Positions 46,555 to 59,600 of a DNA stretch of 64,000 nucleotides are shown in pieces. Origin of the DNA: Grammothele lineata. Lineage: Eukaryota > Basidiomycota > Agaricomycetes > Polyporales > Polyporaceae. The stretch lies in NCBI GenBank assembly GCA_002150815.3, contig NDFF03000080.1, forward strand, positions 1 to 64,000, in the 5' to 3' direction. The notes under the pieces were generated by a model that made no database searches, was not told the DNA's origin, and saw only the letters and a list, made by a program, of their open reading frames with translations. Numbering within the stretch: position 1 is the stretch's first letter; each line of letters begins with the position of its first letter. Made by a program: the position numbers and the translations under genes.

Positions 46555-49500
46555 TCACTCACTCCAACTCAACCCCCACACCCCTCCCACCCCGTCCCCA
46601 TCCAACACGGATGCCCTCCTCCTGTTCCACCCTGCTGCCCGCCTTCCCGACCCCGCACGAGGTAGTGGCACGCGCGTGAACCTATCCTCCCCTTCCTCTC
46701 CTCCTCCTTGGATCCCTAGGCCGCCGCCGCCCTGCGATTGTGGATAAGCGAGCGCGACGGCGCGCCCCCGCGGGTCGCCCGCGCTGACACCCGCGTACCC
46801 ATGTCCCGCATACTCGAGATGATAGTTGTACTTATACTTGTACCCCGGCCCTCGCGCAGAGACGCGCGCGTCGTGCGCGAACTCGAGCGGCGGGGACGCC
46901 CCGCGCGAAAGCTCGTGATCCTGTTCGTGCCCGGTTGTCTGCTCACGGAAGGGTGCGTACTCGCGCGAGGGGGAGGGTAGAGACGGGTACACCGGGGCGT
47001 AGTGAGGCGTGTACGCCGGCGCTGGTCCAGACACGTCCGCATCCTCGTCCAGTCGCAACGCTTGAGGCAGGCCGAAGGTCGACAGGCCGCGCCGGTGCCT
47101 CCCGTGTATCCCCACGTTCGAACTCGGGAGCGCCGACGGAAGCGGAGGGAGAGGAGGGAGAGGAGGGGGCGGGGGACTTGCCATCCGTACCCGCGCGCGC
47201 TCGAAATTCTTCATCAGATCCAGTGGTGACGCCTCTTGGGAATGTTCGGAGCTAGCGGCAGCGAGCGGGGATGGAACGTCGGGCGGTGTGCCCGAATAAT
47301 GCGATAACGACGATGGCGCGGGCGCAAGTTGGTCTGTGGACGTGGGGCGCGACCTAGGCGTGGACGCAGATTGAGGGTGCAAGTACCCATCCCTCGAGCG
47401 CGCGTCCGCGCGTGGAGGTAGAGGCGCAGGCGCGTGCGGAGACGTGAGCTCCATGACGATATCCCTCGTCTCGTGAATCCTCTGTCCCAGGAACACCGAC
47501 GACGCAGAGGGGGACGGCGGGGGAGACTCAAACGCGCTCGGAAGGTGTTTGTGCTCGGGCGTGGTGGGCGAGACGTCCAGCGCGAAGGACCCGGAGGCGC
47601 GGCGGGGGTATTGTGCGAGGCGCGAGGGCGGGGATGTACGAGTGCGGGAGGTGCACCGGAGGGTGCCGCGGGCGTTGAGCCTGGAAGAGGGCGCCAGTGA
47701 GAAAGCGAGACGGCAAACGCGATAAGTAGGGATGTACATAGCGAGATATGAGTTGATGTACACTGTAAGGTAGCACGTGAGCTTAGGGGAATAGAGAAGC
47801 GCAAACAGCGAGACGTACGTTTGATGACGATGAGCTCGATCGCGACTGAAATGAACGTCTTCGGGAACGCGACCATCTGCGCAATCGAGAAGAACGCGGA
47901 GATTCAGCGACTAAGTCGAAGGGCGCACAGCGGACACTGACGCACCATAGATATAGCTAGGATCGAGCACACGCTACATCGGCACACACGTAAGAAACAT
48001 CTCGACTTTGGTCACAACTCGCGCGCTCACCTGGTAAAGATCCCTGTATTCAACGTATACACCATCATCGTCCGAATCGATCCGTTCATTCTGCATACGC
48101 GCGTCAGCAAGCATCCCAAACCATACTATCCCTCCACGCTCTGAACCAGAACCGAGGAATGAAGAGCGAGAGACGCGAGAAGAAGGTCGAGAGACGAGAG
48201 ACGAGAGACGCGAGAAGAAATCAGAGAGAAAACAACCGAGAAGGAAAGAAGAGAGAAGATACGTACGCGCCACTCTCCGTCTGACACCTCCCCAAGAAAT
48301 AGCAGAGGGCCCCGGCGATGAGGACGTCGATGGCCGTGCAGAAGCAGTACGGGACGTACGTCGCCCACTGTTCGCGCGCGTCAGGGAGGTAGGCGCAGGT
48401 GCGGGAGTGAGCATAGGTGCGAGTTTGGAGAGAGGGTGCCAGTAAGTGTTTCAGGCGATTGCGGAGAAGAGGATGGGATGGAGGACGGACCGGGGCGTGC
48501 GAGAGGCGGACGAAGGTGTCGAGCATGAACCTGTGTAGCGTCTTGCAGTGAGCAGCAGGCGAAGAGCGGCGTGAAAGTAGGACTTACGTCTCATAGGACA
48601 TGACTGCGCGCAATGATGGCGCGTGAGCTGCGGAACACGCGGAGAGAGAGAAGGAAAAGCGTACCGACAGAGATACCTAGAGGCAGAGGAGAACGCGTTC
48701 ATTCGCGGAACGGGCAACGAGACGCGGAGGACGTACCACAGCCAAGGACAACGAGCGCGCTCTGCGCATCTATCAGTACATGCTCTTGAGTCGCGAGCTG
48801 GAAAGGATGACTCACAGTGACCCAAGGAACGACGCGCCGCATGACCCAATGCGACGCGCTCTCCGGCAGTGAGAGCTCCTGACAACTCCATCTTCGTGCC
48901 TCTTTCCCAAAAGGCTCAAGCTGATTATCGATTGCGATTACTGATCGAGTCGCAAACGGGTCATGAGCTTGAGATAAGGAAAGGAAAGGAAAGGGAGGAA
49001 GGGAGGAAGAACGTACATCGCCATAATCGGAAAGTGTAAAGACTGTAGACGTGCATGAATGCCGAGACACGCAGGGGAGAATGGAGGGGATGAACGTACG
49101 AGTGGACTGAAACGACAATAAGGCTCTGAGCCCGCACGGGAGTGTCAGTATGACGCGTCGCGCCAGCAACGACGTACGCACGTCTGTGATTGTTCGAAGC
49201 TACACAGATCGTCAGGCAGGGCCGGGGACGCGCAGCGCGAAGACGAACGTACCTTGAAACTGAGAGCGATACGAGAAAGAGCGGATGGGTTGTTGTAGTT
49301 GACGACGAGGTAGAAGTAGACACAATGAGCGGCGAGCGCGAGATGGATCGCGTCGAGGATCCTGCATCGGCAGCCCGTACGTCGTCGTGCGGTCTCATGG
49401 AAGCATGCGGGTGGGGGACTCACGAGAGCCAGTAAACAGAGAGCTTCCTCCACGGGCAGTCCTCGGGGTATTGTTGGAAGTAGACGAAGGCTTGGAGAAT

Positions 49501-49625
49501 TGTCACTCCGAAAAGACTGGGGCACGCGTGTTAGCGAGACTAGAGAGAAGAACGAGAAGGACGTACACGGCAGAGATGAGCAACCCCACGAACAACGCGC
49601 CATAGGTGTCGCCAATGTCGGACAT
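46555..49625 (-). CDS. DUF6534-type seven-helix membrane protein
   Basis: Multi-exon gene with very short exons. The start MSDIGDTYGALFVGLLISAV is followed by LFGVTILQAFVYFQQYPEDCPWRKLSVYWL, ILDAIHLALAAHCVYFYLVVNYNNP, SLIVVSVHSLYTFRLWR, WATYVPYCFCTAIDVLIAGALCYFLGR, MVYTLNTGIFT, and MVAFPKTFIS...KLYINSYLAMLNAR, the order and motifs of the basidiomycete DUF6534 family (plasma-membrane proteins of unknown function). After LNARGTLR there is a roughly 370-residue Ser/Pro-rich cytoplasmic tail with a poly-Pro run, longer than I expect for the family. Exon borders between 48000 and 48900 are uncertain, including one or two microexons. The frame is open 5' of ATG 49625 but unlike the family. Confidence 0.78.
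48160..48262. repeat. GA-rich microsatellite in an intron of the DUF6534 gene
   Basis: GAGAGACGAGAGACGAGAGA and related degenerate purine units lie between the exon ending LGRCQTESG and the exon with MVYTLNTG. Purine-rich on the + strand, pyrimidine-rich on the transcript. Confidence 0.7.
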
Positions 49626-50519
49626 CGGTGCGTGGACGTCGGGCGTCACGACGAGGACGACGCGGAGGGAGGGGAGCGCGGGAGAGAAGAGGGCGGACGC
49701 GGGGGAGAAGAAAGCAGCTCTCGCCCCGGACGGAGCCCGGAGCGAGACGACCTCAAAGCACGGACGCCGCACGAAAGGCAGGCATCCTTCCTCGCCGCGG
49801 CGGACAGCGGCGGGCGTCGGGCGCGGCAGCGGCGCTGCCCTTTTCAGGCGTGCGAGCGGAGCAGAGATGACAGCGAGCGAGCTGAGCGCGTCATCGTCGG
49901 TCGGTCCGAGCAGCGTGAGTGAGAAGATGCAAGCCTTGTTCGCTTCAAGTTGCGAGTGTGGCGCTTCGTCGGCCCCACTCATAGTGCCGCGGGCGAGCGG
50001 GTTACGTTGAGCTGTTCTGCTTTCGAGGTCGATGGATGTAACTGCGAGGCCGACGCGGTTGGGGTATACGCCGGTGGGCCGGTATCGCGAACGAGAAGTA
50101 TCGGGGAGCAGACTGTAGGGAGGCGGCGACAGCTTCGGACGTGGCAGTGATGCTTCGAACGTCGGCGACGCCGCCTCTTTCAGAAGCACAGCGCTACTCC
50201 CGACGTGCTCGGAATGATTTACGGGGGAAGTGTCTCCAGAGAATTTTCTGTGAGATCTTTGAGATGGCTTGCTGGCTCGATTTCTAGATCTAGTGCTCCT
50301 TACGTGCCCGAAGAGAACGCCATTAAATGCTCTAGAGTCTTGTGAGTGCTCGTTTACCTGATCAGGAGAATCGCTCACGTTATCACCCGCTTTCGGTCTG
50401 AACCATATGCATACGAGGCTCGGGGCGATGACAGATTCGGGCATTTTGGATTGCGGTGTGCATCGTACGGCTTTTAGGACAAGTGGAAGTGGTTGAGTTC
50501 AAGAGCGGACATTTATTGC
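49626..50519. other. Upstream region of the DUF6534 gene
   Basis: A minus-strand frame stays open from 50444 into the gene but shows no family similarity, so it is read as 5' leader. No other gene seen. Confidence 0.4.
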
Positions 50520-52470
50520 TTAGCTTAGAACGCTGTTAGTTGTAGCGATCAGCGGAGTTTCAAAACCCGCAACTCTCAGACGGCCCGGGCGGCCAGGCCC
50601 CTTGGAGCTCCTCGCCAGCGTCCTCCCTGAAGGCCTGACGGCCAGGACCCGCTCGCCGTTCTCAACTTCCCGCGGCATAACACCCAAGGCTTCCTCTACG
50701 TCTAACGCACGACCCTTGCTTTTGGTTACTCGCCTCTGCCCGCGCGCCACAACGCCGCTCGACTACATTCCTCCCAGAGCCTCAGGCTCCCGGCGCCCCA
50801 AGCGTTCGCCGTTGAAGTTCACTATGATTCAAATTGAAGCATCCCACGAGTGCTTGAGCCTACGCGTGCGCGATGGGGCCAGGGTTTCGATGAGTACGCA
50901 TGCGCGTGTACGTGTATGGTGTGATCGTTCCTCTTCACAATGGTACTGAGTGTTCAATCGTCATTTGCAGTAAGTAACTGTGCTCGCAAAAGGCATCGTG
51001 CCCATCGTTGAATCCTCAAATTCATAGTGAGTATCTAGCTTGCTCAAGCATAGTGTAGGCGCATGAGCGTTTGCCGCGTGTGTAGAGGGCGGCCGGGTTA
51101 GAGGATGGAGATACAGCTGGAGCTGGTATTGGGCGCAAGGCTGACGACTTGTCCTAGATAGCTCAACTATGCGCCTGCGTCCTCAGGCTAGCAAACCTCA
51201 TCGCTCGATATCCTCCAGAGCTCCCGTACATTACCACCTTGCTGCATCTCCTCTTCGTGAAGGTGCGTTTCTTTTTCCCCACCGTTTTGTGAGCTCTTGA
51301 TGCGCTGACACCCGAGCAGACTTGCATGTCGACCGCCGCCGCATCGCCCGAGTGTCAAGTGTCCACCGTGCACGTCGGCCTCGTCCTTTCCAACGGAACC
51401 TACAACGACGACTCGCCCTACCACTACAATCGGGATGTGGCGATCGGACCGTTCAAGCGATGGCATGAGGCGAATGAGATCTTCGACATCTGCGTGAGCG
51501 CACTGGCACAAGTCCTCGGCGCGGAATCCCGAGCCCAGCTTGAGGCGTACGAAGCCTGCGCCCACCCAGGCCATCCGTTGTGACGAGGTGCGTTCCATCC
51601 CCCTCTTCTATGCCCATTGTGCAGGGTTATGAATGTGTACGAGTGGTACAGACAGTCCCGCTATGCCATCAACATACGCGCTCCCAGCGCCTCAGCGTCT
51701 CTTCGAGAACTGGCCGTACGGCTTCTTCGTAAGGAATTGCCCATCTTCGACGATTATCCCCCGTGCGTCCGTGGTGAAGGAGCAGGAGATTCTCAGCCGG
51801 TCAGTCTGCGCATCCGCGCATTTGCTGCCTAAGACGCTGCTGAGGATTAATTCGTCACTGTAGAAAAACCTCAGGTTCGTCGACCGGGCGATCGAGTGGG
51901 AGTCGATCTGACCGATCGATATGACGCGCGCACCCTACCTCGCGTTGATCATATCTCCCAATGAAGACATATCGAGATCGTGAACGTACAGGTCAGAGAA
52001 TTCAATATCTTCTGCATAGTACGTCCTTCTGGTACTTGCCCTTCCCCCCGTTTCTCCCTTTCGTTCGTCTATCCCCCTTCTTCCTTTTTCCCGTTCGCCT
52101 ATTCGTCCCCGCTCACCGCCCACACGTGGAAATCTCCTCTCTCTAGCCTTCGTCGTTGACCTATCGCGCGCAGATCGATTCGGGCGAGATTTACGGGCGT
52201 TGGGAGCATCGCTCCCGCCGACGCCGTCACGTTCTCGGACCCGATCCCCGACTACCCCAAGTGACCAACTCGACCGCACGTCCGTCTCCGCGTAGGAGAA
52301 CGGTCGCGTGCTGCTCGATACGGAGCGTGCGCTGAACGTGGGCAGGGAGCACCTGACCGAGGTGCGTTCTTCCTTCTCCGTTCAGTATAGTCGCTCCGCT
52401 CTCTGACGAGCGCGATGGCAGGCGACGAGGTGCAACGACGAGGCGGGCTGAGGCCCGGACGATGACGTGT
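50520..52470 (+). pseudogene. Unknown gene family, copy U1 (decayed)
   Basis: Homologous to U2 at 59600-61480 from a shared AGCTTAGAAC / GGTTTCAAA start through the 3' end. Readable blocks: SPYHYN near 51420, MPSTYALPAPQRLFENWPYG near 51663, IDSGEI at 52173 after a CAG acceptor, and ENGRVLLDTERALNVGREHLTE near 52300. Stops and a frameshift lie between (for example after IEWESI near 51908, and between IDSGEI and TFSDPI), so I call it a pseudogene. No known domain. Confidence 0.55.
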
Positions 52471-52986
52471 TTTAGCCTAGGGCGTTAGGGATGGGCACGA
52501 TGGGTGGGACATCGCGTTCACGCAGTGTACTCATGCTACGCGGCGAGCGTGACCTCGAAGGGTGTGTTTCAGGCTGCTGTCATTGCCAGAACCGCGTGTC
52601 TCTATAGCCCTACTCGTACCATGTTCTGCACGCAGTCGTATTTGTTGTCTTTGAAGCCTTCTGGTTGTTTAGCGTCATGGTTGGCTTCGTTGAAAGGAGA
52701 AAGCTGTCACTATAGAGTCTGACTGTCAGGTATTGAGACTTGTACACCGCAGGACGACTGACGTGCTGTGTGGGTCCCAGAGTGTTTGATCTCGCTCCGC
52801 ATACCGCGGACTGATTTCATGTAGGTATACGGAGCGTGGGGTTGATATGTGTATATTCACGCCGTGAAATACAAGGTAGACAGACGAGTGATATATTGTG
52901 TACAGAACGATACGGAAAGCACGACGGACTATACAAATACATTGTCCACGGGGAGTTACTGCGAGTGGAGAGGACTCGAAACTGCC

Positions 52987-55283
52987 CTACATACGATAAA
53001 TCTCGGAGAATATTCCTGGGAGTTCGCGGAACAGCTTGACATGGGGCTTCCCGCGCCACTCTGCAAACCTGCCCACCCCAACCTCCAGTGTATCCGCATT
53101 CCTGTACAATTTGCTTCTTCGGAAGAAGATGACTGCTGCACCATCATTGGTCAATGTTTCCTCATCTTTCCCTTCCCAGTGGCGGTGCAGTACCACGCAA
53201 GGACGGACGTCGTCACCAAGCACGATATGGTCCCGTTCGCACTGATGTTCTGCTGGCTTGGCGGGGGAATTGTGGCGGTTAAGGTCTCGGGCGACAAAAT
53301 AATGGGGGCCTAGATTTTGGGTGAAGCGTGTAGCACCGAGTGTGCAACGACCAGACACCAGCTCAACCAGAGGCTGCAGAGGAAGCCGCGGCACTGCAAG
53401 TTTGAAGACAGCCGGTTCTGCGCCCGTCCACGGTATCCCGACAATCTTCACATTATCCAGGTCTCCGGTCAACGCTTGCTTGAACTGTTGTAGGATATCT
53501 TTTCCGAAAATGAAAGGGGGAGCGAAGGGCCCGATGCGCAAGCGCGAGATTCGCTCATTGACGTCGGAGAGGTCTGAAACGCGGTACTCTGGCCACGGGT
53601 TGATGTAAATCTCTTTCCAGGACCATTCGAGCTTGTCGCCAATATCGGGGCGGATGAAGAGGTACCGGCCGCTTGAATTCGCACAGGTATCATAAACGGA
53701 CAGAGGTCCCTCTGATATCTCAGTGTGGCGAACGAGGATGAGCCACACATCATATATATAGGGCATCCAATCCCGTAGTTCCGAGCTGCCAACCAGGTGT
53801 GCGATAACATATTGCCCCGAATCATCGAGGGGAAATACTGGCAGGTTGGCGCGGATGCCCCTGGGTGTCAAAGCGAATGAAACATCCCTGTATTGATTTT
53901 TGTAACTCCCATCCATTGTAGAAAAGGCAGCCTGGATATAAACATGAACATCGTATTAGAGAGAGCACCAATGGCATCAGGCGTACCAATTCTTCTGCTT
54001 TCTTCAATATGTCTGCACTCGCTTTGGAAAATAGCATACTACTGCACCGAAAAAAGGCTTTTGGGGATGGGGCAAAAAGGTACATATCCCTGGAATTCGC
54101 CATAATGTCGCTATCTTCCGAGAAATGAGATTTGATGTGTGAAAGTACATCGCCCTCATCAAACTCGGCTATGTTGTCTGCACAGTATGTGCTTCGAACG
54201 CCGGTCAATGACCACGCAAAGACGGTCGTATCCGAGGATGTTCTCAGAATCTCCTGCTGCAGCCTATAGAATGCAAGATGTCCCTCGCCATACACGGTTG
54301 GCATACTGATACCGAAGATCCCGAAGAGGCAGTATGCTTGGTCTTCCACCCGAGTCGTCTTCCGCCCAGATGCCCAGCTCATCCGTTGCGCGACGCTGAT
54401 CCCCGTGACGTCCTGCTTGAACTGCAGCACTTCCTCAGGGATGCTGGTGATACGTGTGAGCGTCTCCGCGAGCGTGAACTTGTCTCCGAGTCGTGTCCAT
54501 TTGTCAGACACGAAGAGGACCGTTTTCGGGGCGAGGCCCGAGTTCCTGTAGCGTCCAGCCACGCGTGAACCATGAACTCTTCCCGAATTTGTTGTCCCAA
54601 CGACGATCGGATATGTCACAATCAGCGGGTACGTCGGCCATGTAGACGTAGCAGACCTCGGAAAGGGCATAGTAACGGAACATGGAGTTGATAGCCTCGG
54701 TGAGCTCGGAGCTGCTCGTCTTGTCGATACAGCACGTGTCTGCCCATGCCCACTCAAACCCGTCACCTTCAGCGATGCGGAGGAAATTGCGAATCTTGGG
54801 CGAGACGAGATCGCGTGTATCAGAGATTGCAGATGGGATACGATGTTTCGGAGAATGAACGGCAGAGACGGGGGAGGGCCCGGGGACTGATGAAGGTAGG
54901 ATCTCGGAAGAGAAAGTCGGTTGAGGATGGGGACGCTTGAAAGGGGAGAATAAAAGATGGGTAGAGAACTCATTGACCTGGCTGACCAGGCTTTCCAGCC
55001 TCTCGATCGTCTTCCCCTGGCGCTCGACGATACGCTGTAGCTCCTTCACGGACTCCTGGAGTTCCACAAATCCGGGAAGGTGCAGGTACGATAGGTCCTC
55101 TTGTTGGTCAACAAGTTCCTGCTGTACTTCTTCACATTGCTTCGTAGCATCCTGGACCTTTTGAAACGTGTCTTCTTCCCCGGGAACCTGGCTCCAGACA
55201 TGTGAGAGGATAGCATAGGGTGGGGCATCCTCGGGACGGCTAAAAAAGCTGAGCTCGGCCGTCGTCGTGTTTAGGAGCCACAT
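52987..55283 (-). pseudogene. HET-domain protein, copy G, frameshifted
   Basis: Exons 55283-53987 and 53931-52987. It starts MWLLNTTTAEL, then YAILSHVW (HET block 1), a coiled-coil-like insert (EELVDQQEDLSYL, VKELQRIVERQGKTIERLESLV), WADTCCIDKTSSSELTEAINSMF (block 2) and TRGWTLQEL (block 3). At 54534-54541 there is net +1 base (about four extra) compared with copy H (TLQELLAPKTVLF), and exon 1 is 1297 bases, not a multiple of three. Downstream the frame resumes: VEDQAYCLFGIFGI, YGEGHLAFYRLQQEIL, then the C-terminal exon with PFAPPFIFGKD. Probably inactive unless the shift is an error. The gene lies in the first of two 9-kb tandem units. Confidence 0.75.
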
Positions 55284-57400
55284 CGCTAGAATGATAGATC
55301 ATTAGCACTTTCTCTGCGCTCAGTATCAGAGCACTGGGACCTCACCTTAGAGTACGACGTTATTGAGTGGCAGTTGAAAAGATTCGGATGGATCAGGCGG
55401 ATACGAGGAATCGGGGGAATCGGAGGGTAGAGAAGAGCCGTGCGCGGTCGTGTTGGATCACAGTATGTGAATACGAAAGGATCAGCTCTCAGATCGTCGT
55501 GGATGTACAAACGCGTTTGGGAAGGGAGATGAGGAGCAGCGAGCGAAGACAATACGGCTACCGAAGTCATCTGAGGGTGGCCAGCGTTCGAAGGCCACGC
55601 GAGGTCTGAGACGTGCGTGTGGCCATCGATGACGAGATACGGATATTCATTAGACTTCATGCATTCAGAGAAGAGGAACGAGATGAGCGAATATTAGAGA
55701 TGAGGATTTAACCGTACATGCTATGAGATTATGGAGTAAATTGGCGGCCCCCTGAAAAAGACCATTCAAAATCGTGATGAGTTGTTCAATGTTCATCTTT
55801 CAAGGCTCAAATCAATGGACGATCTGATGGCAAAGAAAATGGCGCATCGGCCTGCAATTCGAATGAGCATGTAAAGCGCGATGTTCATGTGTACTACAGC
55901 AGAGGAGAAGTAGCGAGAGACGCGGCCGAAGGATGCCAAAGAGCACGTAAGGAGAACGTTGCATCTAGACCTCCTCAGCGAGGATGGTATGAATCCGTAT
56001 GATGAGCAACTGCTTAACTAGGCTAACGAAAAAGTCTCCATGGGAACACTGCAATCCATGGCTTTGAACGTGAATCTATGCAGGACCGGGGCACAACCAG
56101 CGAGTGTACAACCTGCATGTACTGGACATATCTGTCGACGAGTACCTCCTTGAAAGTGAGTATGTCACAGGGATGTCACGAACAGGCATGCCTGGAATGA
56201 GATGTCAAAGTTGCGTGTCGCGCGCAACCAGGGAGCGACGGAGCGCATGAAGATGGCTCCAACTGTGGATGACGACGACGAGTCAGCACCCCTCGCAAGG
56301 GGACTCCGGCTTCGAGCATCTAGCATCCATAGTGTACGAGGGGCAGAACTCACAGCAAGACGCACGCAAATACCTTGAACATTGTCCGACCTGGGACCCG
56401 TCGAGCGCCAATGTTCTTGGATATTCGAGAACCACATCAGAGTGGTCGAAGATCGCGTCCTCTAGGACAGATGAGCATCATTGAGTACAGCGCTGCGACA
56501 CACAGCACATCAGACGAGAAGCTCAAGCAGCGTGAATGGACTTACCGTACACAGGAAGCAGAACGTATGAGACGATCCTCTTTCGAACGCGGTCGAATCG
56601 CAGGCAGTGTTTGCTGTCGAACGCGGCCGTCGTGTTACAGTACAGATTGCCGCCTCCAAAGCTAGGCGACTCCGACTCATCGGCGTTATTGACGTCGCCA
56701 AATCCACCGAGCGAGGATCCCGCCGTGAAAAGCATGGATGTGGCATCGTCGACGATGATGTGCATAGACTGCTGGCTGGAGGGGCGTACAGAGTATGCGA
56801 CTGTGTAGCCGGAGAAGAAGAGAAAGAGTATCGACGGCTCTTGGGGGACGGAACGATGGGAGAGGTGTTCAGCTTGCAGATATCTACGTCCTCTGAAGCA
56901 CGGGGGGCGAAGGATGAAGAGGAAGAGCGCGGTGATGGAGAACGACTTTGGAGGACACCCAGAGAAGCGGCGGGTGCCAAGGGCAAGCGCAGGAGACTCG
57001 GGGGAGCGGTGGGAGACGCGTCCTGTAAGCACCTGAACCTCGTCGCGTGGCTCGATCAGATTTTTCTATCCGGAGTCCTCGCAAATGAGGAGTAGAAAGG
57101 TCTTGAAAGACAGCGTGGATAGCAGCGACCTGAGGTGCGGAGTCGCGAGGGATGCCATCCGGGAGCGTTCCGGTCACCTATGGGAAGGACCTGTTAGTAT
57201 CACTGCTTCTAGTGGCGCTGTCAACTGAGTCTCGTACCACACTGCACCTTGCGCATGGCAAAGGATCAACGGGGATCAAGTGGCGGGCATAGCACTGATG
57301 AGGGGGGGTGAGATCGAGAGGCGAATGCAGTCGTTGAAAAAAGCCGTAACAGCGATGCTCGAGAGCGCCGGCTTGATTGATAGGTCATAATAGCGGTAAT
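55284..57400. other. Intergenic region, unassigned minus-strand open frames
   Basis: Open minus-strand frames near 56510-57180 follow an ATGCGCAAG/intron-like start near 57230, but three frames overlap and none shows a family motif, so no CDS is called. The rest has no recognised content; the first few hundred bases are the 5' flank of HET copy G. Confidence 0.4.
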
Positions 57401-57469
57401 CGGCAATTTGAGCGGCATCTCTCTCGCCTTATCAATTTCAATCTCCGCTTACCTGTCTTCGCAGGGACC

Positions 57470-58260
57470 TCCGCGAGCCGTCTCGAGACGATCCTCGATC
57501 CTGGCCCGTATCCTCTCTGTTCAGGCCCCAGTGTCCCACTAGCTCACCGCACTCGACTGGACTCGCCTAGCATCCTCCTCGACGGCCTGGACCCGCTTCC
57601 CGTCCTCGACTTGCGCCACGACACCGTCAGCTATACGCCACCGCGCTATCCGCCGCACTTACCCCACTGTTGCTGCCCGCAACAGCCTCGCCTGATTGCA
57701 CTCGTCCCAAGATCCTCCGCCACCAGCTCCTCGCCCGTCCCTGCCATGGCCTTCGCGCCCAGACCAGGCTGCCCAATGTGCAGCATCGCCCCGCCACTCC
57801 CACCTCGTCCAGGCTTTATGCGAACTCAAGCTTTCACGAGGTGCGCCGGATAGTGGTGAGTACGCCTGTTCTGCGTGTTGGTTGTCCTGCGCCGCCGGGG
57901 CGCTGACTGGCTGACGACAGTGACGATGCTCGCGAAAAGCATCAGATGCGTCGCGGGATCCTCAAATAAGGTGAATTCTGTGCCTGTTCAAGCGTGTCAT
58001 GGTGGAAGCGGCTGTCGGAATGGAGCTAGAAGTGGTGTTGGGCACAAGACTGACTACTCGCTACAGTGCAAGTACGCTCTCGTTCCCCTGGCAAACCTTG
58101 AGACACGAGATCCTGCAAGTTCTCAGGCCTCGCAACCCTGCGCCCACTCTTTGTCAAGGCTCGTTCGTCTTCTTGTCCGCTCATCCGCTCCTGGTGCGCT
58201 AACTTCCAAGCAGATCTTCGTTACTGCAAGACAAGGCGCCCTTGTACGCGCCTAAATTAA
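57470..58260 (+). pseudogene. Unknown gene family, copy U3 (truncated)
   Basis: Shares with U1 and U2 the GTGAGTA donor region, a block ending in ATCCTCAAATAAGGTGA, and a GGAGCTAGAAGTGGTGTTGG segment (LEVVLGTRLTT; U1 LELVLGARLTT; U2 GQLVSGGRLTT). It ends near 58260, before the MPSTYAL and IDS blocks, so it is a 5' fragment. Confidence 0.45.
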
Positions 58261-59600
58261 ACCGAACTGTGATCACATTTTCAAGCTGCGTGGAAGGCGA
58301 TATCTATCAGTAGGAAAGATAACAGGGAGATGGGCGTGCGCGATCGTTGGGGAGAAGGACACGGGCTGTACGTACCAACGTCACTGTCCGGATATGTTGT
58401 TTCGTTCGTCAACTTCTCCCCGGGCAGCTCGTGGTGTGAGCGCACTGGGAAATTGATGAACGTACGAAGGGGGCAGCCAGGCCGGCGATGTTCTTGTAAG
58501 CGCGTCTCAGAGGACAGAGAATCGTCTGCTATAGCGGATGAACGTCGAGATATATCGGGAACGTTTAGGGAAGGGTGATAGCGACTTACGAGCTGTGCCG
58601 GCTCAAGGCCTCCACGACGATGTTGACATTTACGAGCTCCAAGTTGGAGGACTCTGTCCGATCGGGGTGAGCTTTGAGTACATGGCGAGCGAAAAGAGAC
58701 GTACCGTCAGCGACCATGTTCGTCTATCTCCCGTTGGGGCTTCTGCCGTGCGCGACGTCGACTTCAGGAAAGGCATATAGCGCGCGGAGAGTGGAGCATG
58801 GAGCGTAGCGCAGTACACTCTCTTCGTATCTTCGTAAGGACTACTGCTCGTAGACAACATCACGGCCGGGGACGCGAGAAAACATGCGATCAGCATGACG
58901 GGGTGGATGGGAATGCGCGTGAGGAGTGGACAACAGCACTTACCCGCAACGGAATCCCTCCAGTTGTCACTCATGCACTCCGGGAGAAAATGCTGGGTAT
59001 TAGCAGCAACTCTGCAGGCGACTTCCTTTGCCAGGCAGTGCCACACGACCCGTTCAGACGGTGGAAGAGGGGGAAGAAGAGGGATGCTCACTTTTACTCC
59101 CGTAGCCCCTACCGTCTCCGACAGGGCTGCACCCATGCTCGCCTGATGAGACCACCCGCCACTCATTGGGGACTCGCAGGTTTGCCGCGCGTACTTGATC
59201 GCCGTGTTCTGCGGAAGGAACTTCGAGTGGGACACCGCGGCGGCTGTAGCGGGATCGTAAGCAGAGCTGTCGTCATGTAGAAAGGAGGGAGCAGCACCGG
59301 TGATGGACGCACCGGGAGTGCGGGGTGTCGGAGAGGGCGTCGCGATCCGCAACTGAGGAGGGAAGCGGAAGACCGTTGGCTCAGAGTGGATTTTCGAAGT
59401 TGACCGGTAAGACGAATGAAGCTAAAGCCTGGGGAGCCTCAAGAATCACGAGCACTGACCGGGTCTGTACAGCGCAGGCCACACTTGCGAAGAGTGACCG
59501 GCCTATATTGTCGGTCGGGGCGAAGACTGTTTCGAAGATTTCAGTCATCAGGGCCACCCAAGCTTGAAAAGCGCGGGTGTTGAAATATTCAAGAGCCGAT
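58261..59600. other. Intergenic region, nothing supported
   Basis: A minus-strand open stretch (58630-59352) has no ATG near its start, no motif and no matching copy in the other 9-kb unit, so it is not called. Possibly the remainder of a decayed unit. Confidence 0.4.

Noticed and set aside
49626..50444. N-terminal extension of the DUF6534 gene
   Set aside because: The frame is open but unlike the family; MSDIGDTYGALF at 49625 is the family-like start.
56510..57180. Minus-strand gene with MHIIVDDATSM and GIPRDSAPQVAAIH segments
   Set aside because: Segments lie in different overlapping frames with no convincing splice chain; left as unassigned.
58630..59352. 240-codon minus-strand open frame
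   Set aside because: No ATG near its start, no recognised motif, no counterpart in the duplicated unit.
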